NCBI RefSeq assembly: GCF_000377665.1
Contig: NZ_KB898656.1
Coordinates: forward strand, 34,443-98,442
Length of the DNA: 64,000 bases
DNA from: Vreelandella zhanjiangensis DSM 21076
GTDB lineage: Bacteria > Pseudomonadota > Gammaproteobacteria > Pseudomonadales > Halomonadaceae
Direction of reading: 5' to 3'
The notes beneath the pieces were generated by a model, which was not told the origin of the DNA, searched no databases, and saw nothing but the letters and a program-made list of their open reading frames with translations. The first letter of the stretch is position 1; each line of letters begins with the position of its first letter. The translations under genes and the position numbers were made by a program. Positions 55,602-64,000 of the stretch are shown piece after piece.

Positions 55602-56195
55602 CTATAGAAAATACATCAGCATGGCCACAAACGTGGCGGCGGTAACCAGAAAGGCTAGCGAGAGAACCAGCCCGTCGTGGGCGACAAGCCCCAGGCCAAA
55701 TAACAGCAGCGCAAAACCGGCCCCGTTGACGGAAAACGGAATAAACTCCAGTGGCGGCATGGCAAGGGCTATCAACAAGCAGGCCACCGCCGTGGCGCGG
55801 ATGCCCATGCGGCCCGTCATCCACCGCAAGCGCACGCCTAACAGGCCATCGACCCATTTGGCGGGCTTTTCCATCAGGTGAATGGCTTTATCAAAGTTCT
55901 TGCGCGATACCGAACGATTCAATAGCCACTTGGGTAGCCAGAATGTTTTGCGGCCAATTAACAGCTGAGTGGAAACCAGCAAGACCAATACGGCCATGAA
56001 GGTGGGAATACCGGGCACCGTGCTGATCACCGGTGCCAGCGTAATGAGGCCGGCGATCAATAAAAGAGGCGCAAAGGAGCGGCGGCCGACAGCATCGACA
56101 ATATCATTGACGCTAACCTGGGACATACCATCCGCCTTCTCCTCCATCGCCTGAATCAGCTCGGTGAGATTGGTCGCTTCAGGTGATTCACTCAT
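55602..56195 (-). CDS. exoD: ExoD-family membrane protein
   Basis: Exopolysaccharide synthesis ExoD family, 197 residues. The N-terminal segment NLTELIQAMEEKADGMSQVSVNDIVDAVG and the hydrophobic RRSFAPLLLIAGLITLAPVISTVPGIP are typical. About four transmembrane segments follow. The biochemical role of the family is not settled. It overlaps the TerB-like gene by 8 bases. Confidence 0.9.
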   Translation of the reverse strand: MSESPEATNLTELIQAMEEKADGMSQVSVNDIVDAVGRRSFAPLLLIAGLITLAPVISTVPGIPTFMAVLVLLVSTQLLIGRKTFWLPKWLLNRSVSRKNFDKAIHLMEKPAKWVDGLLGVRLRWMTGRMGIRATAVACLLIALAMPPLEFIPFSVNGAGFALLLFGLGLVAHDGLVLSLAFLVTAATFVAMLMYFL

Positions 56196-56652
56196 GCGCG
56201 TCGTGGCGCTCCTTTACCTGTAGTTTGGTACGAATAAAATCACTGTGGCTTACATGAAGCAGATCCGCCAAGCGCCGGATACGGTGCTCCTCAAGGGGGT
56301 CCACGCGACCATCAGCCCACGCCAACTGCCACATCAATGCGACCAGTTCACAGCGCTGCGCATAGCCATAGTGCTCTCTTACCAGGCTGACGAACTGGTA
56401 ATGATCGACCGCCTCTTCTACCTCGGCTTCGGCAAGCGCCATAAGCTCGGCGACTTCGTGCTCGCCTAGCCGGTAACGGGTCGTGAGCATTTGCTGTAAC
56501 GCTGCACGTTCGGCATCGCTGGCATTATAGTCAGCGCGCATTACTTCACACAGCAACGCCGCAGTGGCGAGCTCAAGGGTTAAGGTCTGGTTGTCGCGCC
56601 GCTCGGGTTCGGCCAGGGCACGTTGAAAGAAGTGGGTAATGGCATCCAGCAT
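56188..56652 (-). CDS. TerB-like protein
   Basis: A TerB-family protein of about 154 residues from the ATG at 56652 (MLDAITHFFQRAL), with GGAGAG upstream. It shows the helical TerB core, including ELATAALLCEVMRADYNASDAER and ALMWQLAWADGRVDPLEEHRIRRL; the two acidic DGRVDPLE-like patches are where TerB binds metal. Single TerB-domain proteins of this kind are widespread and need not confer tellurite resistance. Confidence 0.87.
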   Translation of the reverse strand: MLDAITHFFQRALAEPERRDNQTLTLELATAALLCEVMRADYNASDAERAALQQMLTTRYRLGEHEVAELMALAEAEVEEAVDHYQFVSLVREHYGYAQRCELVALMWQLAWADGRVDPLEEHRIRRLADLLHVSHSDFIRTKLQVKERHDAHE

Positions 56653-56770
56653 AGGGCACTCTCCTGATAATACGTGTATCTCAACATTGGACGTCAAACA
56701 ACAAGCAAAGTGCCCAACCACCGCCCTCTCCACTCCCACGATTTACCACTCACCACTCACAGCTCACCAC

Positions 56771-57778
56771 TCACGATTTCCGCTTGGTAAGCTGCTCTTT
56801 GAGCTGCTTGGGCACCTGCTTGATGATTAGCCGATCCTGGCCCTCGTCATACTCGATGCTAGACCCCAGTAGATGCGAGTCAAAGCTGATGGACACCCCG
56901 CCTGCGCGCCCGGTAAAACGCCGAAACTGGCTAATCGTGCGTTTATCCGGCGGAATCTCTGCGGCAAGCCCGTAGTCGGCATTACGGATATGCTCAAAAA
57001 ATGCTTTGGGCTGCTGCTCGTCCACGAGCTCAGAGAGCGCTTCCAGGGTCATGGGTTCGCCGCGGCGCAGCTGCTCATTGGCGTAATCCACCAGGGTATC
57101 GGTTTTGTCGCGGCTGGCGTCTTCGTCGAAGTCTTCTTTTTCAACGTAGTCGCTGAAGGCTTTTAACAGCGTTCGGGTTTCCGCCGGGGCATCGATGCCC
57201 TCCTCCATGCCCAGCAAAGTCACCATGCCTTCGGCGAGCTTTTTGCCGCCGCGGTCTTTTAAAAACGATACGTACTGGGCATTGGGCGCATCGCTTTGCC
57301 ACTGGGTTAAATTGACCCGAGCGGCCAAGGTTAGTTGGCTGGTATTTAGCTGCGCTGCGGGTACCGCTTGATGTGCCTCGTTAATGCCGATGCCTTCGCG
57401 CTGGTGAACTAACGCTATAAACAGGGTTTCCGTATCGCCCTGACGTAAATGCGCGAGCAGTAAATAGCCACTTACCGAGAGCTGCTCCTGCAGCTCGCGC
57501 GCCAGGCGCTCGGCAATCGCTGTTGAGAGCTGCGTGAAGTCCTGCTCGCCGGCCATGTAGTCGCGCAGCCAGGCAACCATTGGCCCTGCCTGTTCGCCTT
57601 GCTCAGCAAAACGGCCCCAGCCTTTGGCTTTGGTGTTATAGGTGTCGTTAAGCCCGTTCACCAGGCTTGCCATTACCGGGTCATCGCTTTCAGCGGGGGC
57701 TGGCGCCGCCGTTAAGGTTAAGCGTTCGCCATCAAGCGACGGATCCAAGCGGTGAACAATACTTTGCAGCAGCGGCAT
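56771..57778 (-). CDS. yejK: Nucleoid-associated protein YejK/NdpA
   Basis: A 335-residue protein of the NdpA (37 kDa nucleoid-associated) family. Recognisable segments are LARELQEQLSVSGYLLLAHL near residue 90, SFLKDRGGKKLAEGMVTLLG near 170, and the C-terminal VSISFDSHLLGSSIEYDEGQ. It binds nucleoid DNA; recent work links relatives to phage-derived or defence functions in some species. It stands alone. Confidence 0.9.
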   Translation of the reverse strand: MPLLQSIVHRLDPSLDGERLTLTAAPAPAESDDPVMASLVNGLNDTYNTKAKGWGRFAEQGEQAGPMVAWLRDYMAGEQDFTQLSTAIAERLARELQEQLSVSGYLLLAHLRQGDTETLFIALVHQREGIGINEAHQAVPAAQLNTSQLTLAARVNLTQWQSDAPNAQYVSFLKDRGGKKLAEGMVTLLGMEEGIDAPAETRTLLKAFSDYVEKEDFDEDASRDKTDTLVDYANEQLRRGEPMTLEALSELVDEQQPKAFFEHIRNADYGLAAEIPPDKRTISQFRRFTGRAGGVSISFDSHLLGSSIEYDEGQDRLIIKQVPKQLKEQLTKRKS

Positions 57779-57825
57779 AAGGTGGCATCAGCTCCAGACA
57801 ATAAACAGAAATACGGCGGCGTGGG

Positions 57826-58587
57826 TTATGGCTTAAGGCGATAACCGGTGCGGAATATCCAGGCAATAGCGCCAAGGCTTGCGACCAAAAACAGCGTAAT
57901 CATGGCCACGCTTGCCGCCACGCTGACATCGCTAATACCGTAGAAACTCCAGCGAAAACCGCTCACCAGATAGACCACCGGATTAGCCAGCGTCACGGTC
58001 TGCCAGAAGGGAGGCAGCATATCAATCGAGTAGAAGCTGCCACCCAGGAAGGTCAGCGGCGTAATAATCAGCAGCGGCACAAGCTGCAGCTTGTCAAAGC
58101 CATCCGCCCAGATACCGATAATGAACCCAAGCAGGCTAAAGGTGACGGCGGTTAACACCAAAAACGTCAGCATCCAGAAAGGATGTGCGATCTCCAGCGG
58201 TACAAAAAAGCTCGATGTGCCCAGGATAATCAGCCCCAGCAGAATCGACTTTGACGCCGCAGCACCCACATAGCCAATCACAATTTCCAGATACGAAATC
58301 GGCGCCGATAAAATCTCGTAGATGCTGCCTGAGAACTTGGGAAAGAAAATCCCAAATGAGGCGTTGGAAACGCTTTGGGTCAGCAGCATCAGCATGATCA
58401 GCCCCGGAACGATAAAGGCGCCGTAACTGACGCCGCCAATCTCACTGATACGCGAGCCGATGGCCGCGCCGAACACCACAAAGTAGAGCGAGGTTGAGAT
58501 GACCGGCGACACGATACTCTGTAGTAGAGTGCGCCGCGTGCGCGCCATTTCCGCCATATAAATGGCGCGAACAGGGTGAAGATTCAT
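57826..58587 (-). CDS. ABC-2 type exporter permease
   Basis: A 253-residue integral membrane protein with six hydrophobic segments and the ABC-2 pattern ([22 protein letters not shown]; late segment [23 protein letters not shown]). YadH/DrrB-like. It is coupled by a 4-base overlap to the ATPase gene and forms an exporter with it. Substrate unknown. Confidence 0.92.
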   Translation of the reverse strand: MNLHPVRAIYMAEMARTRRTLLQSIVSPVISTSLYFVVFGAAIGSRISEIGGVSYGAFIVPGLIMLMLLTQSVSNASFGIFFPKFSGSIYEILSAPISYLEIVIGYVGAAASKSILLGLIILGTSSFFVPLEIAHPFWMLTFLVLTAVTFSLLGFIIGIWADGFDKLQLVPLLIITPLTFLGGSFYSIDMLPPFWQTVTLANPVVYLVSGFRWSFYGISDVSVAASVAMITLFLVASLGAIAWIFRTGYRLKP

Positions 58588-59519
58588 GCGCGCTCCTTAA
58601 CTAAATCGACAAAAATATCTTCAAGCGAGCTCTGCCGCGTATGCAGGTCTTTAAAGGTAATGCCTTCACGGGCAAGCGTTGCCAGCAGCGCCGAGATGCC
58701 GTGCCCCTCTTCGTCCTGATGGCCGTCATAGGTGTAAACCAGCTCGTATCCATTGGCGGTAAGGCTTAGCGCTTCCTGCTGCAGCGTAGTGGGCAGCTCA
58801 TTAAGCGGTGTCTGTAGGTGCAGGGTGAGCTGCTTGCGACCCAGCTTCTGCATCAGGGCGGCTTTCTCTTCCACCAGTACGATTTCTCCGCGATTAATCA
58901 CCCCGATGCGATCAGCCATCTCTTCGGCTTCTTCAATATAGTGGGTGGTGAGAATAATCGTCACTCCACTTTCACGCAGCCCACGCACGACTTCCCACAT
59001 ATCCCGGCGCAACTCGACATCCACACCGGCCGTGGGCTCATCCAGAAACAGGATGCGTGGTTCATGAGAGAGCGCTTTGGCAATCAGCACCCGGCGCTTC
59101 ATGCCGCCGGAAAGCGTCATTAAGCGGTTATCGCGCTTATCCCATAGCGCCAGTGATTTAAGCACCTTTTCGATATGCGCAGGGTCAGGCGCTTTGCCAA
59201 ACAGGCCGCGGCTAAAGCTGACCGTATTCCATACCGTTTCAAAGGCTTCGTTGGTTAGTTCCTGAGGGACCAGGCCAATACGCTCGCGCGCCTGGCGGTA
59301 GTGAGTCACGCTATCAAAGCCATCAATCACTACTTGGCCTTCGGTAGGATTCACCAGCCCACACACCACGCTGATCAGCGTGGTTTTGCCTGCCCCGTTG
59401 GGCCCAAGCAGAGCAAAAATCTCGCCGCGTTGAATGGATAAATCCACACGCGTAAGTGCCTGAAAGCCGCCTTCGTAGGTTTTATTCAGGCCATTAATCG
59501 AAATAATCGGGTCGTTCAA
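58584..59519 (-). CDS. ABC-2 type exporter ATP-binding protein
   Basis: A 311-residue ATPase of the DrrA/YadG type. Walker [10 protein letters not shown], signature [15 protein letters not shown], Walker [13 protein letters not shown] and the switch segment [16 protein letters not shown] are all present. The start is TTG at 59519 with GGGAGGAG upstream; there is no suitable ATG. The C-terminal 80 residues form the usual extra domain. Confidence 0.93.
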   Translation of the reverse strand: MNDPIISINGLNKTYEGGFQALTRVDLSIQRGEIFALLGPNGAGKTTLISVVCGLVNPTEGQVVIDGFDSVTHYRQARERIGLVPQELTNEAFETVWNTVSFSRGLFGKAPDPAHIEKVLKSLALWDKRDNRLMTLSGGMKRRVLIAKALSHEPRILFLDEPTAGVDVELRRDMWEVVRGLRESGVTIILTTHYIEEAEEMADRIGVINRGEIVLVEEKAALMQKLGRKQLTLHLQTPLNELPTTLQQEALSLTANGYELVYTYDGHQDEEGHGISALLATLAREGITFKDLHTRQSSLEDIFVDLVKERA

Positions 59520-59654
59520 GGCGTGCTCCTCCCACCACAGCGTAAAAGCCGCGACGTCTGAGGCAGTTTTTACGCAATATCACGCATTACGTTAATGCGA
59601 AAAATAAGCCGTGCACGCCTGATGGCGTTGCACGGCTATAGAAACACTGGCGGC

Positions 59655-59933
59655 TTAGCTGCGGTCAGTGATTTCGAGCAGGTGGTAACCAAACTGCGTT
59701 TTTACCGGACCGTGTACCTGACCCAGCTCACCGCTGAAAACGACCTTGTCGAACTCAGGCACCATTTGGCCGGGCCCAAAGCTACCTAAATCGCCGCCTT
59801 GACGACCAGAAGGGCAGCTTGAATGCTGCTTGGCCACTTCCGCAAAATCGCGGCCGTTTTCAATTTCCTGCTTAAGCGCTAAACACTGTTCTTCACTGCT
59901 CACCAAAATGTGACGGGCGCTGGCACGTGCCAT
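59655..59933 (-). CDS. ppiC: PpiC-type parvulin peptidyl-prolyl isomerase
   Basis: A 92-residue single-domain parvulin beginning MARASARHILVSSEEQC. It contains HSSCPSGRQGGDLGSFGPGQM and ends FGYHLLEITDRS, as in PpiC. There is no signal peptide, so it is cytoplasmic. I use the ATG at 59933 with AAGGAG upstream. Confidence 0.94.
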   Translation of the reverse strand: MARASARHILVSSEEQCLALKQEIENGRDFAEVAKQHSSCPSGRQGGDLGSFGPGQMVPEFDKVVFSGELGQVHGPVKTQFGYHLLEITDRS

Positions 59934-60011
59934 AACAAGCTCCTTCATTTAATCAATATAGTGGGCGGCTAGTTTATCACGCCCACGCATGGGTTGTGGG
60001 TACCTGAACTA

Positions 60012-61121
60012 TCAAGGCGCACCCAGCGCACCACTGTAGCGTAGCGCATCACCAACCTGCGCCAGAGCATGCTCATGGTCACTCAGGGCAAGCGGGCCGC
60101 GGCTACAGGTAACGATGGCCCAAGGGCCAACACGGGTACTTTCATCCACTCGCGTGGCAACGCCTGCATCACAACTGCGCCGATGCTGGGTGCCGGTTTT
60201 ATGCGCAAAGCTGATCGCATCGCCCATGCCTGCCGTTAAGCGCTTGTCACCTGAGCGAGTACGCTGCATGACCTCCAGCAACGCCTGACGCTGATCGGCG
60301 TCCAAGTCGCTCGCTGCCCCGTTATATAAACTGGCCAGCAGGTCGCCGTAAGCGCGCAGCGTGCCTACGTTTTCACCGGTGGCTTCATAGGCATCAAAAG
60401 CATGGTCATAATCAGGCTGCAGTAACGCCGCCTGATTAACGCCTAAAAGCCGAGCCAGCGCGATACCTCGCTGACTTAACCGGTGCTGACGCAGCGCGAT
60501 AAAGTCCATACCGGCCAAGGTTTTGGCGTCTGGATGAAACTGCCCGTATACGCCCTGACGAACACCCACTAGCTTGGTAATAGGGCCAATGTCCTCAGGA
60601 TTTCCCCCACTGGCGGCAATCATGGCCCTGGCACGCGCATTAACCTCAACAAGCCCGACACGCTCAATCAACATATCGGACGCCGTGTTATCGCTGACGG
60701 TAATCATCTGCTCCAGCAGGTAGCGAACCGAAATCGGCGTCCCCGGGTCATGCCAAATTACCGGGCCGGCGCCATCAACAAAGTCACTGCGCGCAAGCGT
60801 TAAGCGCTCATCAAGAGACAACGTGCCCGCCTGGCGCTCGACAAGCACTTGCGCGGCAATAGGTACTTTGACCAGCGAAGCCAGATACCAGGGCCGGTCG
60901 GCCTGCCATGAATACGCCTCGCCGGTCGTCAGATTTTGTACATAAACCCCGAGCGCCCCTCCAAACACCTCTTCAATGGCAGCTATTCGGGCATCTAAAT
61001 CGCCCTGCCATGTGCTCTGTTTATCAACCTCGTAGTACCAGTTAGTTTCGTACCCATCGGCGTAAACGGGCAGCGCAATCAAAAATGCAATACCTAGCAG
61101 CCAGCGTTGAATCCGTCGCAA
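60012..61121 (-). CDS. Secreted class A beta-lactamase-fold protein
   Basis: A 369-residue exported protein with signal peptide (about 1-22). It has S82-L-V-K85, S143-D-N145 and K308-T-G310, the three core motifs of class A serine beta-lactamases. The omega-loop ExxLN signature is not visible, and two insertions (about 185-250) lengthen it well beyond the usual 290 residues. It may be a hydrolase or DD-peptidase-like enzyme and not a true resistance enzyme. The start is TTG with GAGGT upstream. It lies 14 bases after the membrane acyltransferase gene. Confidence 0.87.
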   Translation of the reverse strand: MRRIQRWLLGIAFLIALPVYADGYETNWYYEVDKQSTWQGDLDARIAAIEEVFGGALGVYVQNLTTGEAYSWQADRPWYLASLVKVPIAAQVLVERQAGTLSLDERLTLARSDFVDGAGPVIWHDPGTPISVRYLLEQMITVSDNTASDMLIERVGLVEVNARARAMIAASGGNPEDIGPITKLVGVRQGVYGQFHPDAKTLAGMDFIALRQHRLSQRGIALARLLGVNQAALLQPDYDHAFDAYEATGENVGTLRAYGDLLASLYNGAASDLDADQRQALLEVMQRTRSGDKRLTAGMGDAISFAHKTGTQHRRSCDAGVATRVDESTRVGPWAIVTCSRGPLALSDHEHALAQVGDALRYSGALGAP

Positions 61122-61134
61122 ATCATTACCTCTT

Positions 61135-62241
61135 TTAGCGGTGGGTGGCCATCCAGCGGGTTAGCCAAATCCAGGCGGCCGCGCCGAGTATTAACACGCC
61201 ACCAATACCCAGTGCCTGTGGATAGGTAAACATGCCCTCGCCTTGTAGCAGAAAGCGCAGCACCAGAAAAATCATCACAATATGAAAAATGAAGGCTTTT
61301 AACGCATCGCTACCGACCACGGTTAAAGGCAAAAGTGCCTTAGCGGCGATCGCGCCGCCAGCCAGCGCCAACGCGAGTAAGACAAGCGCACCGCCTAAGC
61401 TAAACAGCGTGAACTGTAGGCCAGGCGGATGTTTGCCAGCATTATTGGCAACGGCCATCATCGCCGCATAAGCATCGCCTTCAGCAAAAGCGAAGCCGTA
61501 AAACGCCACCACCATTAACGCACCCACACCCAGCAACGTAAATACCAGACGGCGACGCAGCTCGGCGGTAAAGTAACAGCGCAGTAACGCTTCGCCGATC
61601 AATAATCCGATAAAAATTAGCGGCGCTCGACTAATCTGCCCCCAGGCGTAATGGTCTTGATGATCCACCAGGAAAGCCTTCAAAATGTCATTCCCGCCAA
61701 AGGTAAACCCTTGTAGCCAAGCGGAAAGCCCGGCCAAGCCGATAATAGTGGCAATACGACTCCAGAGAGGCGCGCGCGCCCAGAGCGGCAGGATTAACGG
61801 TACCCAAAGTAGCGCGATGGCATAGAACCCGAGAATTTCCACCCAAATAGCAAAGCGGCCGTAAAGCAGCGTATCGACAATATCGGCGGGGGCACTAAAG
61901 GGCAGCATTTCGATAATGACAAGCGCCTTGTACCAGAACCAGACTTCCAACGCACGAAGCCATAGCTTGAGGCGCCGCCTGGGCCAATCTTCCGTTTGCG
62001 TATGAGAAAGAAAAGCCACCGCCAGCGCGATGCCGAACACTAAAATAAACAGCGATGAGGAAAATTTAGTTAAAAAATGGATCGGCACCATGCCCCAGTC
62101 GGGCACGTTGCGAATGCCCACCAACCCGCTTATCGCATGACTCACAATCATCAGGCCAATAGCGATACCACGCGCCAGATCAATAGCCTCGATACGTCCT
62201 TCGGCTTTGGGTAGCTGCGGCGTTTCCTTCCAGTTCACCAC
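61135..62241 (-). CDS. Membrane acyltransferase-like protein (DUF1624/HGSNAT or acyltransferase-3 type)
   Basis: A 368-residue protein with about ten transmembrane segments. It begins with a short cytoplasmic tail followed by IEAIDLARGIAIGLMIVSHA, the motif common to this superfamily, in which an acyl group is moved across the membrane to a sugar or similar acceptor. GTG start at 62241; no upstream ATG is in frame. Close spacing to the beta-lactamase-fold gene suggests an operon, perhaps for cell-envelope modification. Confidence 0.83.
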   Translation of the reverse strand: MVNWKETPQLPKAEGRIEAIDLARGIAIGLMIVSHAISGLVGIRNVPDWGMVPIHFLTKFSSSLFILVFGIALAVAFLSHTQTEDWPRRRLKLWLRALEVWFWYKALVIIEMLPFSAPADIVDTLLYGRFAIWVEILGFYAIALLWVPLILPLWARAPLWSRIATIIGLAGLSAWLQGFTFGGNDILKAFLVDHQDHYAWGQISRAPLIFIGLLIGEALLRCYFTAELRRRLVFTLLGVGALMVVAFYGFAFAEGDAYAAMMAVANNAGKHPPGLQFTLFSLGGALVLLALALAGGAIAAKALLPLTVVGSDALKAFIFHIVMIFLVLRFLLQGEGMFTYPQALGIGGVLILGAAAWIWLTRWMATHR

Positions 62242-62346
62242 GATAAAGGCGTCCTTGTTGTCGTTACGGATTAGGGATTAGATAATTAATCTCGTTCAAC
62301 AATAGCCTATAAATTGGTTGCCTCTAAGCGATGCTTTAAACGCAAA

Positions 62347-62371
62347 GATGCCCCGCAATTGGCGGGGCATC
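62347..62371 (-). terminator. Terminator after the acidic secreted protein gene
   Basis: Perfect 10-base stem GATGCCCCGC/GCGGGGCATC with a 5-base loop; on the minus strand TTTGCGTTT follows. A second small stem, TGGCTCA/TGAGCCA, lies just to its right (about 62374-62393). Confidence 0.85.
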
Positions 62372-62420
62372 CTGTGGCTCATCCGTGAGCCAGAACAAGA
62401 GTCAATCCTTTAGGGGAGTA

Positions 62421-62705
62421 TTACCACTGTGAGTCATCGTCTGAATCAGTGGTTTCGTTTTCCTGCTCCTCTTCCTCTTCTTCGTAAGTGAATTCTTGCT
62501 CTTCCTCTTCATACTCTGTGGTTACGTCCTGATCGTTCTCAGTATCGTAGGAGTTGAAGCTGCCTTGCTCATCCTGCATCGGCTCTTCTTGCGGCATAGG
62601 TTCTTGCTCGGTGCCGCTTTCCATTTCAGCGAAAGCCAGCGGACTTGCCATCAGACCAAAAGATACGCCTAAAATACCTAGTTTTTTCAGAGCTTCCATT
62701 TTCAT
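62421..62705 (-). CDS. Small, very acidic exported protein
   Basis: A 94-residue protein with a Sec signal peptide (about 1-27, ending SPLAFA). The mature part of about 67 residues is almost wholly Glu, Asp, Gln, Ser and Thr with three short Glu runs, probably disordered and strongly negative. AGGAGG precedes the ATG at 62705. It could buffer cations or salt at the cell surface, but this is a guess. Single gene with its own terminator. Confidence 0.82.
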   Translation of the reverse strand: MKMEALKKLGILGVSFGLMASPLAFAEMESGTEQEPMPQEEPMQDEQGSFNSYDTENDQDVTTEYEEEEQEFTYEEEEEEQENETTDSDDDSQW

Positions 62706-63154
62706 GTCGTGCCTCCTAAGTAATACGCTTTCTGTTACTTGGTAAATTTAAATAAGAAACATCTAGCCAAGAACCAATCATCTTCCTGATGTTGCGTTCT
62801 TGTATTCGGTATTGCACTCGCCATACCAAGTTTACGAATAAAATAAGAAACACTTTTAAAGTCAAAAGCTTAAAAACAAAAAGAGCATACCAACTTATTG
62901 ATTTTTAAAATATATTTAGGAATTAATTGGTTATCTCTGACACATGGGCCCCGTTGTCCATGCCAAATGAGATTAATCTGCAATTAATTGCCTTTCTCAG
63001 CCATAGAGATACGTGTCTTGAGCTAGGCGCATATCATCCCGCCGCCTCGTGCGCGTAATGCCTAGCGTCAGGTGAGTGTGTTAAACACCCACCTGACATA
63101 CGTACCGAACACCCCCACTCTCACTCTTGGATAAAAGCTAGTGGAGCAATGTGA
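62706..63154. other. Intergenic region
   Basis: About 450 bases, AT-rich in the left half. No gene-like frame. An imperfect inverted repeat GTCAGGTG...CACCTGAC (63067-63097) sits about 60 bases after the dehydratase stop; it lacks a T run but may mark its transcript end. Confidence 0.5.
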
Positions 63155-64000
63155 CTAGTGTGAGTGCCGGGGCACTTCCGAACCCCGACAGCCCACCAGA
63201 AAGTCAAAGTCGCAGCCTTCATCCGCTTGTAGCACATGCTCGATATAGAGCTGGCGGTAGCCGCCCTGGCTTGCGATTAGCGTCGAGGCTTCTGTCGGGT
63301 CACTTTCGGCCAGGCGTGCGGTAAGTTCGGCGTCGCTAATATCCAGGTGCAGGCGACCGTTGGCACAATCGAGTTCGATCATATCGCCGTTGCGTACCGC
63401 GGCTAACGGGCCACCCGCTGCCGCTTCCGGGGCCACATGCAGCACCACGGTACCGTAGGCGGTGCCGCTCATCCGGGCGTCGGAGATACGCACCATATCG
63501 GTCACCCCCTGGGCAAGGATCTTGGGCGGCAGGCCCATATTGCCGACTTCCGCCATGCCGTGATAGCCGCGTGGCCCGCAGTGCTTCATAACCAGAATAT
63601 CGTTGGCTTCAACGTCCAGGTCCGGGTCGTTGATGCGTGCCTTGTAATCGTCGAAGTCTTCAAATACGACGGCACGTCCACGATGCTGCATCAGCGCGGC
63701 CGTTGCCGCCGAGGGCTTTAATACCGCGCCATTCGGTGCCAGGTTGCCACGCAGTACGCAAATGCCGCCATCTGCGGTGAGTGGGTTATCCAGCGGGCGG
63801 ATGACCTCGTCGTTATACAGCGGGGCGTCTTTGACGTTTTCCCACAGGGTTTTGCCGTTGACGGTTAATGCATCCTTAAAGGGCAAGCGATCCGCCTCAC
63901 CCAGGCGTTTGAGCACAGCGGGCAGACCGCCGGCGTAGTAGAACTCTTCCATCAAGAAGCGCCCTGAAGGCTGCAGATCGACCACCGTGGGCGTACCGCG
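63155..64000 (-). CDS. IlvD/Edd-family dehydratase (probably sugar-acid dehydratase), N-terminus cut off
   Basis: C-terminal 281 residues of an iron-sulfur dehydratase; the frame is open through the right edge. Segments GRFLMEEFYYAGGLPAVLKRL, PLTADGGICVLRGNLAPNGAVLK (in parts) and KHCGPRGYHGMAEVGNMGLPPK are those of the family, and ARMSGTAYGTVVLHVAPEAAAGGP matches the C-terminal swivelling domain. FYYAGGLP is typical of L-arabinonate/pentonate dehydratases more than of IlvD or Edd, so I favour a sugar-acid enzyme. The cluster cysteines of the N-terminal part are out of view, apart from Cys in KHCGP. Confidence 0.88.
   Translation of the reverse strand, partial: RGTPTVVDLQPSGRFLMEEFYYAGGLPAVLKRLGEADRLPFKDALTVNGKTLWENVKDAPLYNDEVIRPLDNPLTADGGICVLRGNLAPNGAVLKPSAATAALMQHRGRAVVFEDFDDYKARINDPDLDVEANDILVMKHCGPRGYHGMAEVGNMGLPPKILAQGVTDMVRISDARMSGTAYGTVVLHVAPEAAAGGPLAAVRNGDMIELDCANGRLHLDISDAELTARLAESDPTEASTLIASQGGYRQLYIEHVLQADEGCDFDFLVGCRGSEVPRHSH

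Noticed and set aside
56739..56776. Tandem CACCACTCAC-like repeats between the TerB-like and yejK genes
   Set aside because: Only a few imperfect short units; looks like simple-sequence drift, not a functional repeat array.
60012..61121. Straightforward class A beta-lactamase resistance gene
   Set aside because: SxxK, SDN and KTG are present, but no ExxLN omega-loop motif is recognised and the protein is about 80 residues too long.
1..64000. CRISPR arrays, tRNA/rRNA genes, complete IS elements
   Set aside because: I found no regularly spaced repeats, no cloverleaf-like or rRNA-like sequence and no transposase.

Overview
This 64 kb window looks like the chromosome of a moderately halophilic gammaproteobacterium of the Halomonas/Vreelandella type (Halomonadaceae). 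The clues are a moderate-to-high G+C backbone broken by AT-rich islands, the gammaproteobacterial order ribF-ileS-lspA-fkpB-ispH next to minor pilin genes, and acidic secreted proteins. The genus is an inference. I see no rRNA or tRNA gene, no CRISPR array and no complete insertion sequence.

Region 1 (1-13 kb) is most of a type VI secretion (T6SS) operon on the minus strand. In transcription order it reads tssB-tssC-tssE-tssF-tssG-FHA protein-tssJ-tssK-tssL-tssH; tssH runs off the left edge. A divergent hcp follows an AT-rich spacer that carries a sigma54-like promoter and three evenly spaced GCAA-N4-TTGC palindromes, which fit upstream activating sites for a sigma54 activator. tssA, tssM and vgrG are not in the window.

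Region 2 (13-27 kb) is mostly housekeeping: trpS, a four-gene minor pilin operon (pilE-pilV-pilW-pilX types, no pilY1), ispH, fkpB, lspA, ileS, ribF, murJ, rpsT and a polar amino acid/cystine ABC transporter. The ileS product is odd: KQSKS replaces KMSKS, and two of the usual four C-terminal zinc cysteines are serine.

Region 3 (27-38 kb) holds a zinc-ribbon protein and a five-gene minus-strand cluster. It encodes a YqiJ-like OB/NfeD-type membrane protein, a YqiK-like flotillin, a coiled-coil AAA ATPase of about 1,644 residues, a PAAR spike-tip protein and a DUF3396 (type VI immunity family) protein. This is my best candidate for a poorly described system: a flotillin/ATPase membrane machine next to orphan T6SS parts.

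Region 4 (38-42 kb) is an accessory island. It contains a PIN-toxin/HTH-antitoxin pair lying between two diverged direct copies of a small membrane-protein gene (the second copy broken by compensating frameshifts), a membrane protein, and a zeta-toxin pair.

Region 5 (42-51 kb) is flagellar. It has a 1,436-residue TPR/SPINDLY-type GlcNAc transferase fused to a second glycosyltransferase and a methyltransferase, a conventional flagellin, a divergent flagellin with a large non-standard insert, fliD and a small upstream gene. Near-consensus sigma28 promoters precede the conventional flagellin and fliD.

Region 6 (51-64 kb) starts with about 1 kb of AT-rich DNA. It continues with a hypothetical gene, a 24-residue membrane peptide gene, hipBA, a SxxK serine hydrolase, exoD, a TerB-like gene, yejK/ndpA, an ABC-2 exporter, a PpiC parvulin, a class A beta-lactamase-fold protein, a membrane acyltransferase, an acidic secreted protein, and the 3' part of an IlvD/Edd dehydratase cut by the right edge.
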